A stretch of DNA of 64,000 nt from Bacteroidaceae bacterium (GTDB lineage: Bacteria; Bacteroidota; Bacteroidia; Bacteroidales; Bacteroidaceae): positions 45,906 to 109,905 of the forward strand of contig JAFZZI010000009.1 in assembly GCA_017615835.1 (NCBI GenBank). Reading direction: 5' to 3'. The notes below the pieces were generated by a model. It was not told the origin of the DNA, made no database searches, and saw nothing but the letters and a program-made list of their open reading frames with translations. This document shows positions 17,132 to 26,236 of the stretch, piece by piece. The position numbers and the translations under genes are program-made. Position 1 is the stretch's first letter; each line of letters starts with the position of its first letter.

Positions 17132-20107
17132 ATGAAGAGAAGATTAATGATGTTATTTGCCTGCGTCCTGCTGGGTGCGGGTGCAGTAACAGCCCAGACA
17201 TCCAGGGTTACTGGCGTGGTGACAAGCGACGCTGACGGAGAACCTGTCATGGGAGCATCGGTTGCGGTCAAGGAAGTTCCGACCCTCGGCACTTCAACCG
17301 ATATGAACGGACGGTTCACACTGAACAATCTGCCCAGAGAGGCGCGGACGCTCGTAGTGTCGTTTATGGGTATGGTTACTCAGGAGGTGGCTGTCGCCCC
17401 GAATGTGAGAGTTGTTCTCTCTGAGGACGCGGAGCTGTTGGAAGATGTTATCATAGTGGGCTACGGTACCACAAGACGTGAAGCGAAGACCGGTGCCGTG
17501 GTATCTGTGTCAAATGACCAACTTGCTGAGATACCTGCTATTTCGGTGGATAAGATGCTGGCCGGAAAACTGGCTGGTGTCCAGATTACATCCCAGACGG
17601 GTCAGCCCGGTTCGAATTCGAGTATCCGTATCCGTGGTTCCTCGTCAATAAACTCGGGCAATGAGCCTCTTTACGTTGTTGACGGTATTCCGGTAATGAC
17701 GGGCGACCAGAGCTACTTTACCAATACGAACAACGCAATAGCAATGATCAATCCCAACGACATAGAGAGCCTCACTGTACTGAAGGATGCTGCCGCTGCC
17801 AGTATCTATGGCTCCCGTGCTGCCAATGGCGTAATTCTCATTACTACCAAGCGCGGTAAGGAGGGTAAAAGCCAGATAACCTTCAGGGCAAAGTACGGTA
17901 TATCAAGTCTTGCCAACGACAATAATTTCCGCATGATGACAGCCGAGGAACTTCTCAGTTTCCAGCGTTCAGCTATCGTCAATTCTGGTAGGAACCCTGA
18001 TGATCCTACCGGACTGTATTATCGTCCGTTCGAGTTGCTGACACGTGAGCAGACCAACTGGATGAAACATATGACGCGTCTGGGTCAGCTTCAGGAGTAT
18101 GAGGTCAATATGACCGGTGGCTCATCGAAAACCACGTACTATAGTTCTCTGTCATACCAGAAGAGCGATGGTGTTTTCTATGGAATTGACTTCCAGAGAT
18201 TCCAGGCACGTATTAATGCCGACCATCAGATTAACAAGTTCTTCAAGACCGGTGTCAGCGTGAATGCCGGTGTCATGAGTCAGAATGACGTTCCCATGCA
18301 GTCGCTTTATTATGCGAACCCCGCGTTTGCCGGCATGACCATTCTGCCGTGGAGTCCTGCTTACAATGCAGATGGAACTCATACGATTGATATACCTGAG
18401 AACAGTAACACCAACCCACGCGCCACTGCAGAATATGACGAACAGTGGGAGAAACAGTACCGTTTCGACGGCACAATGTACCTCGAGTTCAAGCCTGTCA
18501 AGGGTTTGACCCTCAAGACTAACAACTCGGCAGAAACAACGTTCAACGAAGGCCGCAGATACTGGTCGCCATATGCTGGCAAGAACCAGTCTCCAACTCT
18601 GCAGACTTCTCAGGTTCAGTACCTGTTGCTCACCACGTCGAACACAGCTACCTACGAGAATATGTTCGGCAAGCATGGTCTGCGTGTCCTGTTGGGACAG
18701 GAAGCTGTCTCGCGTGACTACCATTATACGTATGAGTACTCTTATAACCTCAATCCTGAGATTCCTTACCACGTGTCGGGTAACTCTACCAACGATTTGG
18801 GTTATGATATGACGCGCTGGACATTGCTCTCATTCCTTGGCAACTTTGATTACAACTATGATTCCCGCTACTATCTGCAGGCTTCGATAAGAGGTGACGG
18901 AAGTTCGCTGTTCGGCAAAAACAACCGCTGGGGACTTTTCTACTCAGTCGGTGCGAGCTGGAACATACATAATGAGAAGTTCATGAAGAACGCCTCGAAG
19001 GTTGATCTTCTGAAGATTCGTGTTTCGTATGGTGTAAGCGGTAACAACAACATATCTCCATACAGGGCTTATGGTGTGTACTCGTCAACGACATACAATG
19101 GTATGACAGGTTTGTTCCCCGATACTCCTGCCAACGATGATCTGTCATGGGAAAAGAACCGTTCGTGGAATGTCGGTATTGACTTCCGTTTCTTCAACAG
19201 ATTGTCTGGAAGCATTGAGGTGTATAAGCGCAATACTGAGGACATGCTCCTCTGGAAAACTCTTTCAAGGACCTCTGGTTTTACAAGGGCTCTGCAGAAC
19301 ATCGGTTCAATGTCGAACACTGGTGTTGAGTTCCAGATTGACTATGACATCTTCAGCAAGAAGGACTTTGAGTGGAGTGTTGGTTTCAATATTGCACACA
19401 ACAAGACCAAGATTCTTGACCTTGGTGAGGATCAGATGCTCAACTATTCAGAGGATTCCAGACTGAAGCATATCGTCGGCAATAGTCTGCTGACGTTCTA
19501 CCTGAGAGACTACTATGGCGTGAACCCGGTCAATGGTGAAGCACTGTTCGTAACAGAGGAAGGAACGCTTACCAATGACTTCAACAAGGCCCGCTATATT
19601 GAGGCAGGCAGTCCTGAGCCAACCTTCACAGGTGGTGTGAACACTTCACTGAGGTGGAAGAATTTCAACCTCAGCGTCGTATGTGAGTTCAAGGGAGGCA
19701 ACAATATCCTGATTGTCGAGAACCGCTATCTGCAATCTGACGGCGAACAGATGAGTATGAACCAGGCCGCTTCGGCACTTAATTATTGGAGATGGCCGGG
19801 CGACACAGGCTGCAATCCCAAACCGATTGCAGGTAACTCAACCAGCTCGAACAGTTTCAATACAGACCGTTATCTGGAGCGTGGCGATTACTTCCGTATA
19901 AAGGATGTGACTTTGTCTTATGACCTGCCTCGCAACGTCATCAGCAAGATAAAGATGAGTGGTTGCCGTGTATATCTGAGCGGTCAGAATGTCTACACAT
20001 TCCATGACGTCAACTTCTGGGATCCTGAACGCGGTATTGACGGAATGGGATATGGTATCTATCCGGTATCTAAGTCGTTCGTAGCCGGTCTGGAAATAGC
20101 GTTTTAA
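17132..20107 (+). CDS. SusC/RagA-family TonB-dependent outer-membrane transporter
   Basis: 991 residues from the ATG at 17132; a TTG six bases earlier is discounted. Signal peptide (MMLFACVLLGAGAVTAQ), then a CarboxypepD_reg-like domain (RVTGVVTSDADGEPVMGASV, about 23-105), a TonB-box-like stretch before IVGYGTTRREAKTG, the plug domain with PLYVVDGIPV and LKDAAAASIYGSRAANGVILITTKRG, and a long C-terminal barrel ending VAGLEIAF. It imports a bound ligand with the SusD partner across the outer membrane using TonB energy. The substrate is not set by sequence. No glycoside hydrolase or lyase is near, while a C10 peptidase is 4.5 kb downstream, as might suit RagA-like peptide uptake. Confidence 0.95.
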   Translation: MKRRLMMLFACVLLGAGAVTAQTSRVTGVVTSDADGEPVMGASVAVKEVPTLGTSTDMNGRFTLNNLPREARTLVVSFMGMVTQEVAVAPNVRVVLSEDAELLEDVIIVGYGTTRREAKTGAVVSVSNDQLAEIPAISVDKMLAGKLAGVQITSQTGQPGSNSSIRIRGSSSINSGNEPLYVVDGIPVMTGDQSYFTNTNNAIAMINPNDIESLTVLKDAAAASIYGSRAANGVILITTKRGKEGKSQITFRAKYGISSLANDNNFRMMTAEELLSFQRSAIVNSGRNPDDPTGLYYRPFELLTREQTNWMKHMTRLGQLQEYEVNMTGGSSKTTYYSSLSYQKSDGVFYGIDFQRFQARINADHQINKFFKTGVSVNAGVMSQNDVPMQSLYYANPAFAGMTILPWSPAYNADGTHTIDIPENSNTNPRATAEYDEQWEKQYRFDGTMYLEFKPVKGLTLKTNNSAETTFNEGRRYWSPYAGKNQSPTLQTSQVQYLLLTTSNTATYENMFGKHGLRVLLGQEAVSRDYHYTYEYSYNLNPEIPYHVSGNSTNDLGYDMTRWTLLSFLGNFDYNYDSRYYLQASIRGDGSSLFGKNNRWGLFYSVGASWNIHNEKFMKNASKVDLLKIRVSYGVSGNNNISPYRAYGVYSSTTYNGMTGLFPDTPANDDLSWEKNRSWNVGIDFRFFNRLSGSIEVYKRNTEDMLLWKTLSRTSGFTRALQNIGSMSNTGVEFQIDYDIFSKKDFEWSVGFNIAHNKTKILDLGEDQMLNYSEDSRLKHIVGNSLLTFYLRDYYGVNPVNGEALFVTEEGTLTNDFNKARYIEAGSPEPTFTGGVNTSLRWKNFNLSVVCEFKGGNNILIVENRYLQSDGEQMSMNQAASALNYWRWPGDTGCNPKPIAGNSTSSNSFNTDRYLERGDYFRIKDVTLSYDLPRNVISKIKMSGCRVYLSGQNVYTFHDVNFWDPERGIDGMGYGIYPVSKSFVAGLEIAF

Positions 20108-20128
20108 TAACCTGAAAGGATTTTGAGT

Positions 20129-21547
20129 ATGAAAAAGACAATATTGATACTTGCGACCGTCGCATTAGCGGCTGTATCGTGCAAGGGCTTCCTTGAGGAG
20201 GAGCCGAAGCTGTCACAGAGCAATGAGTTGACTCTCTCAACCTTTGAGGGTCTTAACAATGCTACCGCCGGTGCTTACTATTATCTCAACAGCAATGCCT
20301 GGATGGGATGCCAGTATGTACTGAACAATGAGCTTATGGCCGGTAATGCTACTAATCCCAAGTCACTTCCCGGATCGGGAAGGTACCGCACCATTGAGCC
20401 TTGGAGTTTCACCGAATCCTCTACATGGTCTACCTGGACTTATGCTTACCTTACCATTAATGCTGCAAACAATGTCATCAATAACGTTGACAAACTTTAT
20501 GGTGCTGATATTCCGCAGGAAGCCGCTAATCTGAAGGCTGAGGGACTGTTCCTTCGCGCTTTATGCCATTTCCAGCTGGTAAATATCTACAGCCAGCCTT
20601 ATCTGAAAGGTGAAAACGCAAACGATCCGTTGGGTGTGCCAGTTATGCTTGTGTCGCAGATAGGTTCGCCAAAGCGCGACTCGGTTGGCGTCGTTTACCG
20701 GCAGGTTGTCAAGGATCTCATTGAGGCAGAAGGACTGATGGATCCCTCATACGTTCGTGACGATGTTACCGACCCGCTCGCAACTGTAACTCAGCCAGCC
20801 ATCCAGGCACTTCTCTCAAGAGTTTACCTATATATGGGTGAGTGGCAGAAATGCGCTGAGTATGCGACTAAGGTAATAAACAGTGGCAAGTTTGCGCTTT
20901 ATGATAAAGAAGACTACAAGGCTATGTGGGCTCAAAACACGGCCAGTACTAAGGGCGAAATAATTTTCGAGATGTTCTCGTCGAAGAAGAACGACTCGTG
21001 GGACGACTCCGGATGGACAATGCTGCCTTACATTACAAGTCCTTCGGGAAGTGCTGATGTCTGCGCAACCGATGATTTGTACGCACTATATGCTGATGGT
21101 GATGTACGTAAGGAGATGTTCGTTGACAATGAGAACGACCATTTCATTACCAAGTATGCCGGCAAGACCGGTTCTGTTGACCCGAAAGAGGCTAATGTTC
21201 CTGTTCTCAGGCTTGCTGAGATGTATCTGAACCGTGCTGAGGCTATATATAATGGTGCCGTAATTCCTGGGGAAACTGCACAGAAGGATCTTGATGCCCT
21301 GACGAGCAAGCGTGGAGCTGCATCTGTGTCGCCAGGCTCGGAGACAATCTTTAATGAACGTCGCAAGGAACTGGCTTTCGAAGGTCATATTTTCTTTGAC
21401 TACAAGCGTCTCGGCAAGAGTATAACGCGCACTGACTTCCGCGCAAGCGGCGAGAATCAGAATGTTGTTTTCCCCGGCAAGATCTGGGCGATGCCGATTC
21501 CTAAGGCTGAGCTTGATGCCAACAGTAACATGGTTCCGAATCCCTAA
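20129..21547 (+). CDS. SusD/RagB-family surface lipoprotein
   Basis: 472 residues from the ATG at 20129. Lipoprotein signal with lipobox AAVSC, then KGFLEEEPKLSQSNELTLSTFEGLNNATAGAYYYL, the typical SusD N-terminus, TPR-like helices (AEGLFLRALCHFQLVNIYSQPYL) and the C-terminal RxxELAFEGHIFFDYKRLGK signature. SusD proteins form the lid over SusC and capture ligand. Rather short for the family, which is often above 500 residues. It follows susC by 21 bp. Confidence 0.95.
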   Translation: MKKTILILATVALAAVSCKGFLEEEPKLSQSNELTLSTFEGLNNATAGAYYYLNSNAWMGCQYVLNNELMAGNATNPKSLPGSGRYRTIEPWSFTESSTWSTWTYAYLTINAANNVINNVDKLYGADIPQEAANLKAEGLFLRALCHFQLVNIYSQPYLKGENANDPLGVPVMLVSQIGSPKRDSVGVVYRQVVKDLIEAEGLMDPSYVRDDVTDPLATVTQPAIQALLSRVYLYMGEWQKCAEYATKVINSGKFALYDKEDYKAMWAQNTASTKGEIIFEMFSSKKNDSWDDSGWTMLPYITSPSGSADVCATDDLYALYADGDVRKEMFVDNENDHFITKYAGKTGSVDPKEANVPVLRLAEMYLNRAEAIYNGAVIPGETAQKDLDALTSKRGAASVSPGSETIFNERRKELAFEGHIFFDYKRLGKSITRTDFRASGENQNVVFPGKIWAMPIPKAELDANSNMVPNP

Positions 21548-21578
21548 TTTATTATAGAATCAGAAAATCAGAAGCTTT

Positions 21579-22460
21579 ATGAATAAGAGAATATTGATAG
21601 GAGTAGCTGCAGTTGCACTGACACTCGGTTCGTGCAACCTCAACGAACTCCCTAAGTTCGATGACAACGATGCGTTTCTGGCGTTTACCAGCACCTCGCT
21701 GCTCATTGATGAGAACAGCACCGACAGCCTGGTGCTTGAAGTTTTGTGCACGTCTCTGTCCGGTATTGAGAGTCAGGTAACTATAAGCATTCCTAACGAT
21801 ACTACTGCCAATGCAGCTGTCTTGGACGAAGACTTCACCTATTACACTACCAGCAACAGTAACACTCTGTCGTTCAATAAGAGGGTGACAAGCCATAAGA
21901 TAGTCATCAAGCCGATTGACAACGATATTTTCACTGGTGATAAGCACTTCGCTTTTGTTTTGGGAACACCAACCAACAATTGTAATCTGGGCGCTAACAC
22001 TGAGTGTACGATAACTATAGGTGATGATGAGCATCCGCTGGCTTTCATTTTGGGTGAACTTACGGCCAGGGGTGAATCTTACTTCAACGGAAATGAGGAA
22101 TGGACTGTAACCTTCTCCAAGGATCCTGACGGTGACCTCAGTAAAGTGTGGATCAAGAATCTGGTCAACAAGGGTTCAAGTGCATCTTCTCCTGTCTATG
22201 GATTGGTCAACGAAGAGAAGAATCTCCTCTCGATTCCTGTGGGTCAGACGATAGCGTTCTCTTCAGCTTATTCGTCAATTACGCTCGAAGGCTTCAGAGG
22301 GCCGGACGGCGATGAAGATATTCAGGAGGGCGACAATATCTTTGCCGACATTGCCCCGGACGGCACCATTACAATCCGTGACTGGTTCGGTTCCAATATT
22401 GAGCACGGTAATTCGTGGTATAATATCTACTTGAGCGGTGTCACGCTGAGCAAAAAGTAA
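21579..22460 (+). CDS. Surface lipoprotein with a Calx-beta-like domain, SusC/D-associated
   Basis: 293 residues. Lipobox LGSC at about 16-19. Residues about 30-150 read like a Calx-beta/DUF4843-type beta-sandwich (DAFLAFTSTSLLIDENSTDSLVLEV...TSHKIVIKPIDNDIFTGDKHFAFVLG.PTNNCNLG). The C-terminal half is another beta-rich domain ending NSWYNIYLSGVTLSKK. In SusC/D loci, genes in this position usually encode extra ligand-binding lipoproteins. Binding function here is inferred from position only. Spacing is 31 bp after susD. Confidence 0.7.
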   Translation: MNKRILIGVAAVALTLGSCNLNELPKFDDNDAFLAFTSTSLLIDENSTDSLVLEVLCTSLSGIESQVTISIPNDTTANAAVLDEDFTYYTTSNSNTLSFNKRVTSHKIVIKPIDNDIFTGDKHFAFVLGTPTNNCNLGANTECTITIGDDEHPLAFILGELTARGESYFNGNEEWTVTFSKDPDGDLSKVWIKNLVNKGSSASSPVYGLVNEEKNLLSIPVGQTIAFSSAYSSITLEGFRGPDGDEDIQEGDNIFADIAPDGTITIRDWFGSNIEHGNSWYNIYLSGVTLSKK

Positions 22461-22475
22461 TAAATGCAATTAGTT

Positions 22476-24590
22476 ATGAAAAAGGTTTTGTATATATTGG
22501 CGATTCTTGCCGCAGGCATGACGTCATGTACCAGATTCGAGGATCCCGTTTCGAAGGATTTCGGAACAGGTCCGGTCATTTCGGTTGCGGCGTCAGCCGT
22601 GGCTGACAGTTCGGCCACCTTTACTCTCACGGTTGATACTCTGAATACAAGATATTACTCGGTAGCCTTTATGGAGGGCGACCCTGTACCCGTTGATTCG
22701 ATGCAGTTGCTAAAGATGACGGCGGGTGGTGTTGACGTAACAGGACTTAAGGGTGGTGCCGCAATGTGGAACGCCAAACTTGAGAACTGGCCGACAAATA
22801 CGAAGACTCTGAACCTCTCAGGTCTTCTTCCGAACACTACCTATACTATGTATGCGGTTGCTTCGTCGGAAGAGGGTATACTGGGAAATGTAGCGCTTGC
22901 TACTATAAAGACTTCCGACAATGTAAGTCCTTTTGTAGAAAAAGTGTCGAAGTCAACTGATCAGAACAGCATTTCGGCATCTTTCTCTGAGGCCGTGTCG
23001 CGTGGTGAGGGCGCTGTAAGGGCCTCCTACCTCAAACCTTACGGTGACTTGTCTGTCAAGAACCCGATAGACGATGAGAATGTGACTGTGACGATAGAGG
23101 GCAATGTCGTAAGTGTTTCTGTCGCAAATGTACCTGCTGGTGCCATCGTTTTGGTAGATATGGAGGCTGGCGCATTTATTGATGCAACCGGACATGCTTC
23201 AAACGCCATTGTCACTGATGTTGACTTATTATCAGGTGAGTTCTCTTCCGACTTCTGGTGGATGGCCGACAAGAAGACAATCAAGTTCAACAACGGAATG
23301 ATTGAGGGTTTTGGCGGTGCTTTTGTTGACTGGAAATCTTTCAAGGCATCCATTAAGTATTCTGAGCCACTATTCTTGAATGAAGATAAAGAAATAGAGG
23401 GAGTATTTGTCATATACTCGGGCGATGGCTACCTTACAAGAGTTGATGTCAGCGGAGTAGTTGTTCTTGACTCCTGCATTGAATTCAGTTTGCCCAAAGA
23501 GATGGAATACGGCTGCAAGGTGGGCTTCGTGATTCCCGCCAATGTCGTTTGCGATGTCTTCGGCAATCCGAATGAAGCGTTTGAAGTACCAGTAGCATGG
23601 CAGAGAAGCTACGGCCTCACACGCCAGGATATTGTAGGAAAGTGGGATTGGACATATTTGTCAGGGGCATCTGGCGAAGACGTTACTGAAACAATCATTA
23701 TTTCTCCTGACCTTGATTCGGACAATGGCGTTGTTATCAGTAACCTGTTCAGTGCAGGCTCTGCTATACATGCCGAATTTGACGGAGATATGGCATTGCT
23801 GACAATTCCCGATTTCCAGTACCTTGCGCCATACTATGATGTCTATGACATATACTATGTCACAGCTGACGGCAGTGATGCTACAGTGCTTCAGTACAAC
23901 CCGTCATCCAAGACATTCGTCTCCCTGGGCGAGAAGTATGAGTTCGGTTATTATGCGATGAAGGGTAATGAGAATGCAGGCTGGCTTAATTATACACTTT
24001 CACCAATCACTGTTACATTCAGCGAAGACCAGAGCTACGGCCTGACCCGTGACATTCTGGTTGGTGACTACCTGTGGTGCTACACAAAGTCAACCGAAGT
24101 ACCTGATACATTGGCCTTCACAATTGAAGCTGATCCGGATGAAGAGAATGGTCTTGTGTTCAAGGACTTTTTACTGCCGGGCAGTGTAATGTATGCTTCA
24201 TTCAACACCGCTACAAGCCAGCTGGTGATTCCCGACTGGCAGATTCTGGGCCAGGCCTCGGGATATCTTGCCATAAACAGCACCTGGGATTTGGAAGACA
24301 TTCTGTTTGAGGTCAATCCTGACGGTACAGCAATTGCATATGGTTCGCGTTCCGAAGACAACTGCCTATGGTGTGTATTCGCATGTGATGCTGAGCAAAC
24401 TCCAAAGGCATATTTCATAAAGTCTATGGGCGACATTGTCCTTAAGAAGGATGTAGTAGACTATAAAGCAGTTTCAAGAACTGCCTCTGTCAGTGAAGAA
24501 CTCAGGCTTTTCACTGTTGACGGTCCGATGAAGTCTGCTCCGAAACCCATGTTTATTGAAAACGTTGCTGACGGAGTAGTCAGAAGATAA
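22476..24590 (+). CDS. Large multi-domain surface lipoprotein with a duplicated C-terminal domain
   Basis: 704 residues from the ATG at 22476 (an upstream in-frame ATG at 22464 would place MQLV before the signal). Lipobox GMTSC. The first 370 residues hold Ig/fibronectin-like modules (NTTYTMYAVASSEEG; SFSEAVSRGEGAV). From about residue 378 a unit opening YGLTRQDIVGKWDW and ending in a predicted strand is repeated from about 519 with YGLTRDILVGDYLW, each followed by an acidic Asp/Glu block, NGVVISNLF or NGLVFKDFL, and a strand with (L/V)xIPDxQ. I do not recognise the repeat family. Fourth and last gene of the SusC/D transcript, ending before a strong terminator; probably a surface binding protein. 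Confidence 0.7.
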   Translation: MKKVLYILAILAAGMTSCTRFEDPVSKDFGTGPVISVAASAVADSSATFTLTVDTLNTRYYSVAFMEGDPVPVDSMQLLKMTAGGVDVTGLKGGAAMWNAKLENWPTNTKTLNLSGLLPNTTYTMYAVASSEEGILGNVALATIKTSDNVSPFVEKVSKSTDQNSISASFSEAVSRGEGAVRASYLKPYGDLSVKNPIDDENVTVTIEGNVVSVSVANVPAGAIVLVDMEAGAFIDATGHASNAIVTDVDLLSGEFSSDFWWMADKKTIKFNNGMIEGFGGAFVDWKSFKASIKYSEPLFLNEDKEIEGVFVIYSGDGYLTRVDVSGVVVLDSCIEFSLPKEMEYGCKVGFVIPANVVCDVFGNPNEAFEVPVAWQRSYGLTRQDIVGKWDWTYLSGASGEDVTETIIISPDLDSDNGVVISNLFSAGSAIHAEFDGDMALLTIPDFQYLAPYYDVYDIYYVTADGSDATVLQYNPSSKTFVSLGEKYEFGYYAMKGNENAGWLNYTLSPITVTFSEDQSYGLTRDILVGDYLWCYTKSTEVPDTLAFTIEADPDEENGLVFKDFLLPGSVMYASFNTATSQLVIPDWQILGQASGYLAINSTWDLEDILFEVNPDGTAIAYGSRSEDNCLWCVFACDAEQTPKAYFIKSMGDIVLKKDVVDYKAVSRTASVSEELRLFTVDGPMKSAPKPMFIENVADGVVRR

Positions 24591-24605
24591 CGTTTACTAT
24601 CTGAA

Positions 24606-24648
24606 AGAACCGGCCCGGCTATTTTAGTTGGGCCGGTTCTGTTTTTTT
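24606..24648 (+). terminator. Rho-independent terminator of the SusC/D locus
   Basis: A perfect 11-bp stem, AGAACCGGCCC (24606-24616) with GGGCCGGTTCT (24630-24640), a 13-nt loop and a run of eight T. It follows the last SusC/D gene by 15 bp. Confidence 0.93.
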
Positions 24649-24659
24649 TATTATTTTTG
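24628..24659 (+). promoter_or_regulatory. Promoter of the C10 peptidase gene, overlapping the upstream terminator
   Basis: TTG at 24628-24630, a 21-bp spacer and TATTTTTG at 24652-24659 fit the Bacteroidetes consensus. The -33 sits in the loop and right arm of the preceding terminator and the spacer covers its T-run, so one short segment ends one transcript and starts the next. Confidence 0.65.
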
Positions 24660-24676
24660 CGGAAAATATTGTGCCG

Positions 24677-26236
24677 ATGAGGAATTTTTACTTTTCATTT
24701 ATTCTTTTAGCCTTCTCTTCTGTAGCCAGTGCAGATGTCGTTGATCAGTTGCGTGCTGCAAAGTTCGTTGAAGAGAGTTTGTCAGAAATAATGGCTGACG
24801 GCGCACGCATTCATGACATGGAGTCTGTTTATAAGGATGGTGTCATGGTCTATTATATTGTCAATATAGAGCCTGAGGGATGGGCTATTGTATCTGCAAG
24901 TGATGCTGTGCTGCCTCTGTTGGGTTACAACAACAAAGGTTCTTTGAAGTCTGGTGACATTACCGAAGCAATGTCTGAGTGGCTGGATTCCTATGCCGGT
25001 CAGATAAAGGATGCGGTGCAGGCTAAGGACAAGCCTCTTGCAAAGTGGGAAAACCCAAGACATTCAACCATAGATACTCGAGGTTCTTCCGACATTGTAA
25101 GTCCTATCATTGAGGTTAACTGGAATCAGGGCAGGCCATACAATCAGTTCTGTCCTTCTGATTCGAGAGGTGTTTCAGTAGTAGGTTGTGTGGCAGTTGG
25201 AATGGCTCAGGCTATGAGCGCCGTGAGATGGCCCGACAGGCCAGTCGGCCAGAAGTCCTATTATCATTCATCATATGGTACTATTTCCATTAATTACGAC
25301 CTGGAGGATGCCTATGATTGGGATAAGATAGTGAATGGAGATGACAACAAGGTCTGGGTCGCCCACCTGCTCTACCATTGTGGGGTGTCTGTCAACATGG
25401 ACTACTCTCCAGATGGTTCAGGAACTCAGACTTCGCTGGTTGCTTCGGCCTTGCAGAAATACTATTCGTATCCAAGTAGTGTCAAGTATTACAGCAGGGA
25501 TAATTATAGCGGTAACTGGGTTGATTTGATAATAAGTGAGTTAAAAGCAGGGCGCCCGATTATCTATTCCGGATCTGATTCAGGAGGGGGCTACGGACAC
25601 TGTTTCAATATCGACGGCTATGACGGCAACAGCATGTTCCATCTCAACTGGGGGTGGGGAGGCTATGGTGACGGTTATTTCACCATTGATGGACTGCGCG
25701 ACAGACATATGAATATGAATTATGATGTCCATCACGGTGCAGTGGTTGGTCTCAGGGCCCCTTCTGCAACTCCTACTGATTTCACCCTGACTAACACTGA
25801 GGTTGAACTTGGTTCGCCAAGGGGTACTAAGGTGGCTTCGGTAAATGTTGAGAGTGACATACCAGGCCGATATATGTACACTATCACAGGTACATACAAT
25901 ATCATTACAAAGAAGTACAATCCTGTTCCCTTTGAGTTCGATTTCAGTGGTGATATCGTTACGTCGCAGGCTGTTACCGAGGCAAAAGAGTACAAGACTC
26001 TGGTCACTGTCACTTCTTCAGCTACAAAGGAATCACTGACCAAGGAGTTTGTCCTTAAAGTCAAGTCTGGTACGGGGCTGGACGTGATTAAGTCCATAGA
26101 GCCTGTTTCGGTCAGTTACTATTCGCTGACGGGACAGAAGATAACTGACCCAGAGTTGTATTCCGACAGAATTCTTATAAAGGTGTCGGTATGGCCTGAT
26201 GGTTCTTCTACAACTTTAAAACAGTTGACAAAATGA
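24677..26236 (+). CDS. Secreted C10-family cysteine peptidase (streptopain/interpain-like) with a probable T9SS sorting tail
   Basis: 519 residues from the ATG at 24677; an in-frame GTG lies 6 bp upstream. Signal peptide, then a Spi-like pro-domain (about 20-115, YIVNIEPEGWAIVSASDAVLPLLGY). The catalytic domain has Cys171 in VVGCVAVGMAQAM, His308 in GYGHCFNIDGYDG, and the NWGWGG loop of C10 peptidases. A beta-sandwich follows, and the last 45 residues (YYSLTGQKI...ILIKVSVWPDGS) resemble type A T9SS C-terminal sorting domains. Predicted: secreted through SprA as a zymogen and anchored or released at the surface. The stop overlaps the next start (ATGA). Confidence 0.9.
   Translation: MRNFYFSFILLAFSSVASADVVDQLRAAKFVEESLSEIMADGARIHDMESVYKDGVMVYYIVNIEPEGWAIVSASDAVLPLLGYNNKGSLKSGDITEAMSEWLDSYAGQIKDAVQAKDKPLAKWENPRHSTIDTRGSSDIVSPIIEVNWNQGRPYNQFCPSDSRGVSVVGCVAVGMAQAMSAVRWPDRPVGQKSYYHSSYGTISINYDLEDAYDWDKIVNGDDNKVWVAHLLYHCGVSVNMDYSPDGSGTQTSLVASALQKYYSYPSSVKYYSRDNYSGNWVDLIISELKAGRPIIYSGSDSGGGYGHCFNIDGYDGNSMFHLNWGWGGYGDGYFTIDGLRDRHMNMNYDVHHGAVVGLRAPSATPTDFTLTNTEVELGSPRGTKVASVNVESDIPGRYMYTITGTYNIITKKYNPVPFEFDFSGDIVTSQAVTEAKEYKTLVTVTSSATKESLTKEFVLKVKSGTGLDVIKSIEPVSVSYYSLTGQKITDPELYSDRILIKVSVWPDGSSTTLKQLTK

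Noticed and set aside
18152-18772. 206-codon minus-strand frame opposite susC
   Set aside because: It is antisense to a barrel-coding region with no signal, domain or promoter.
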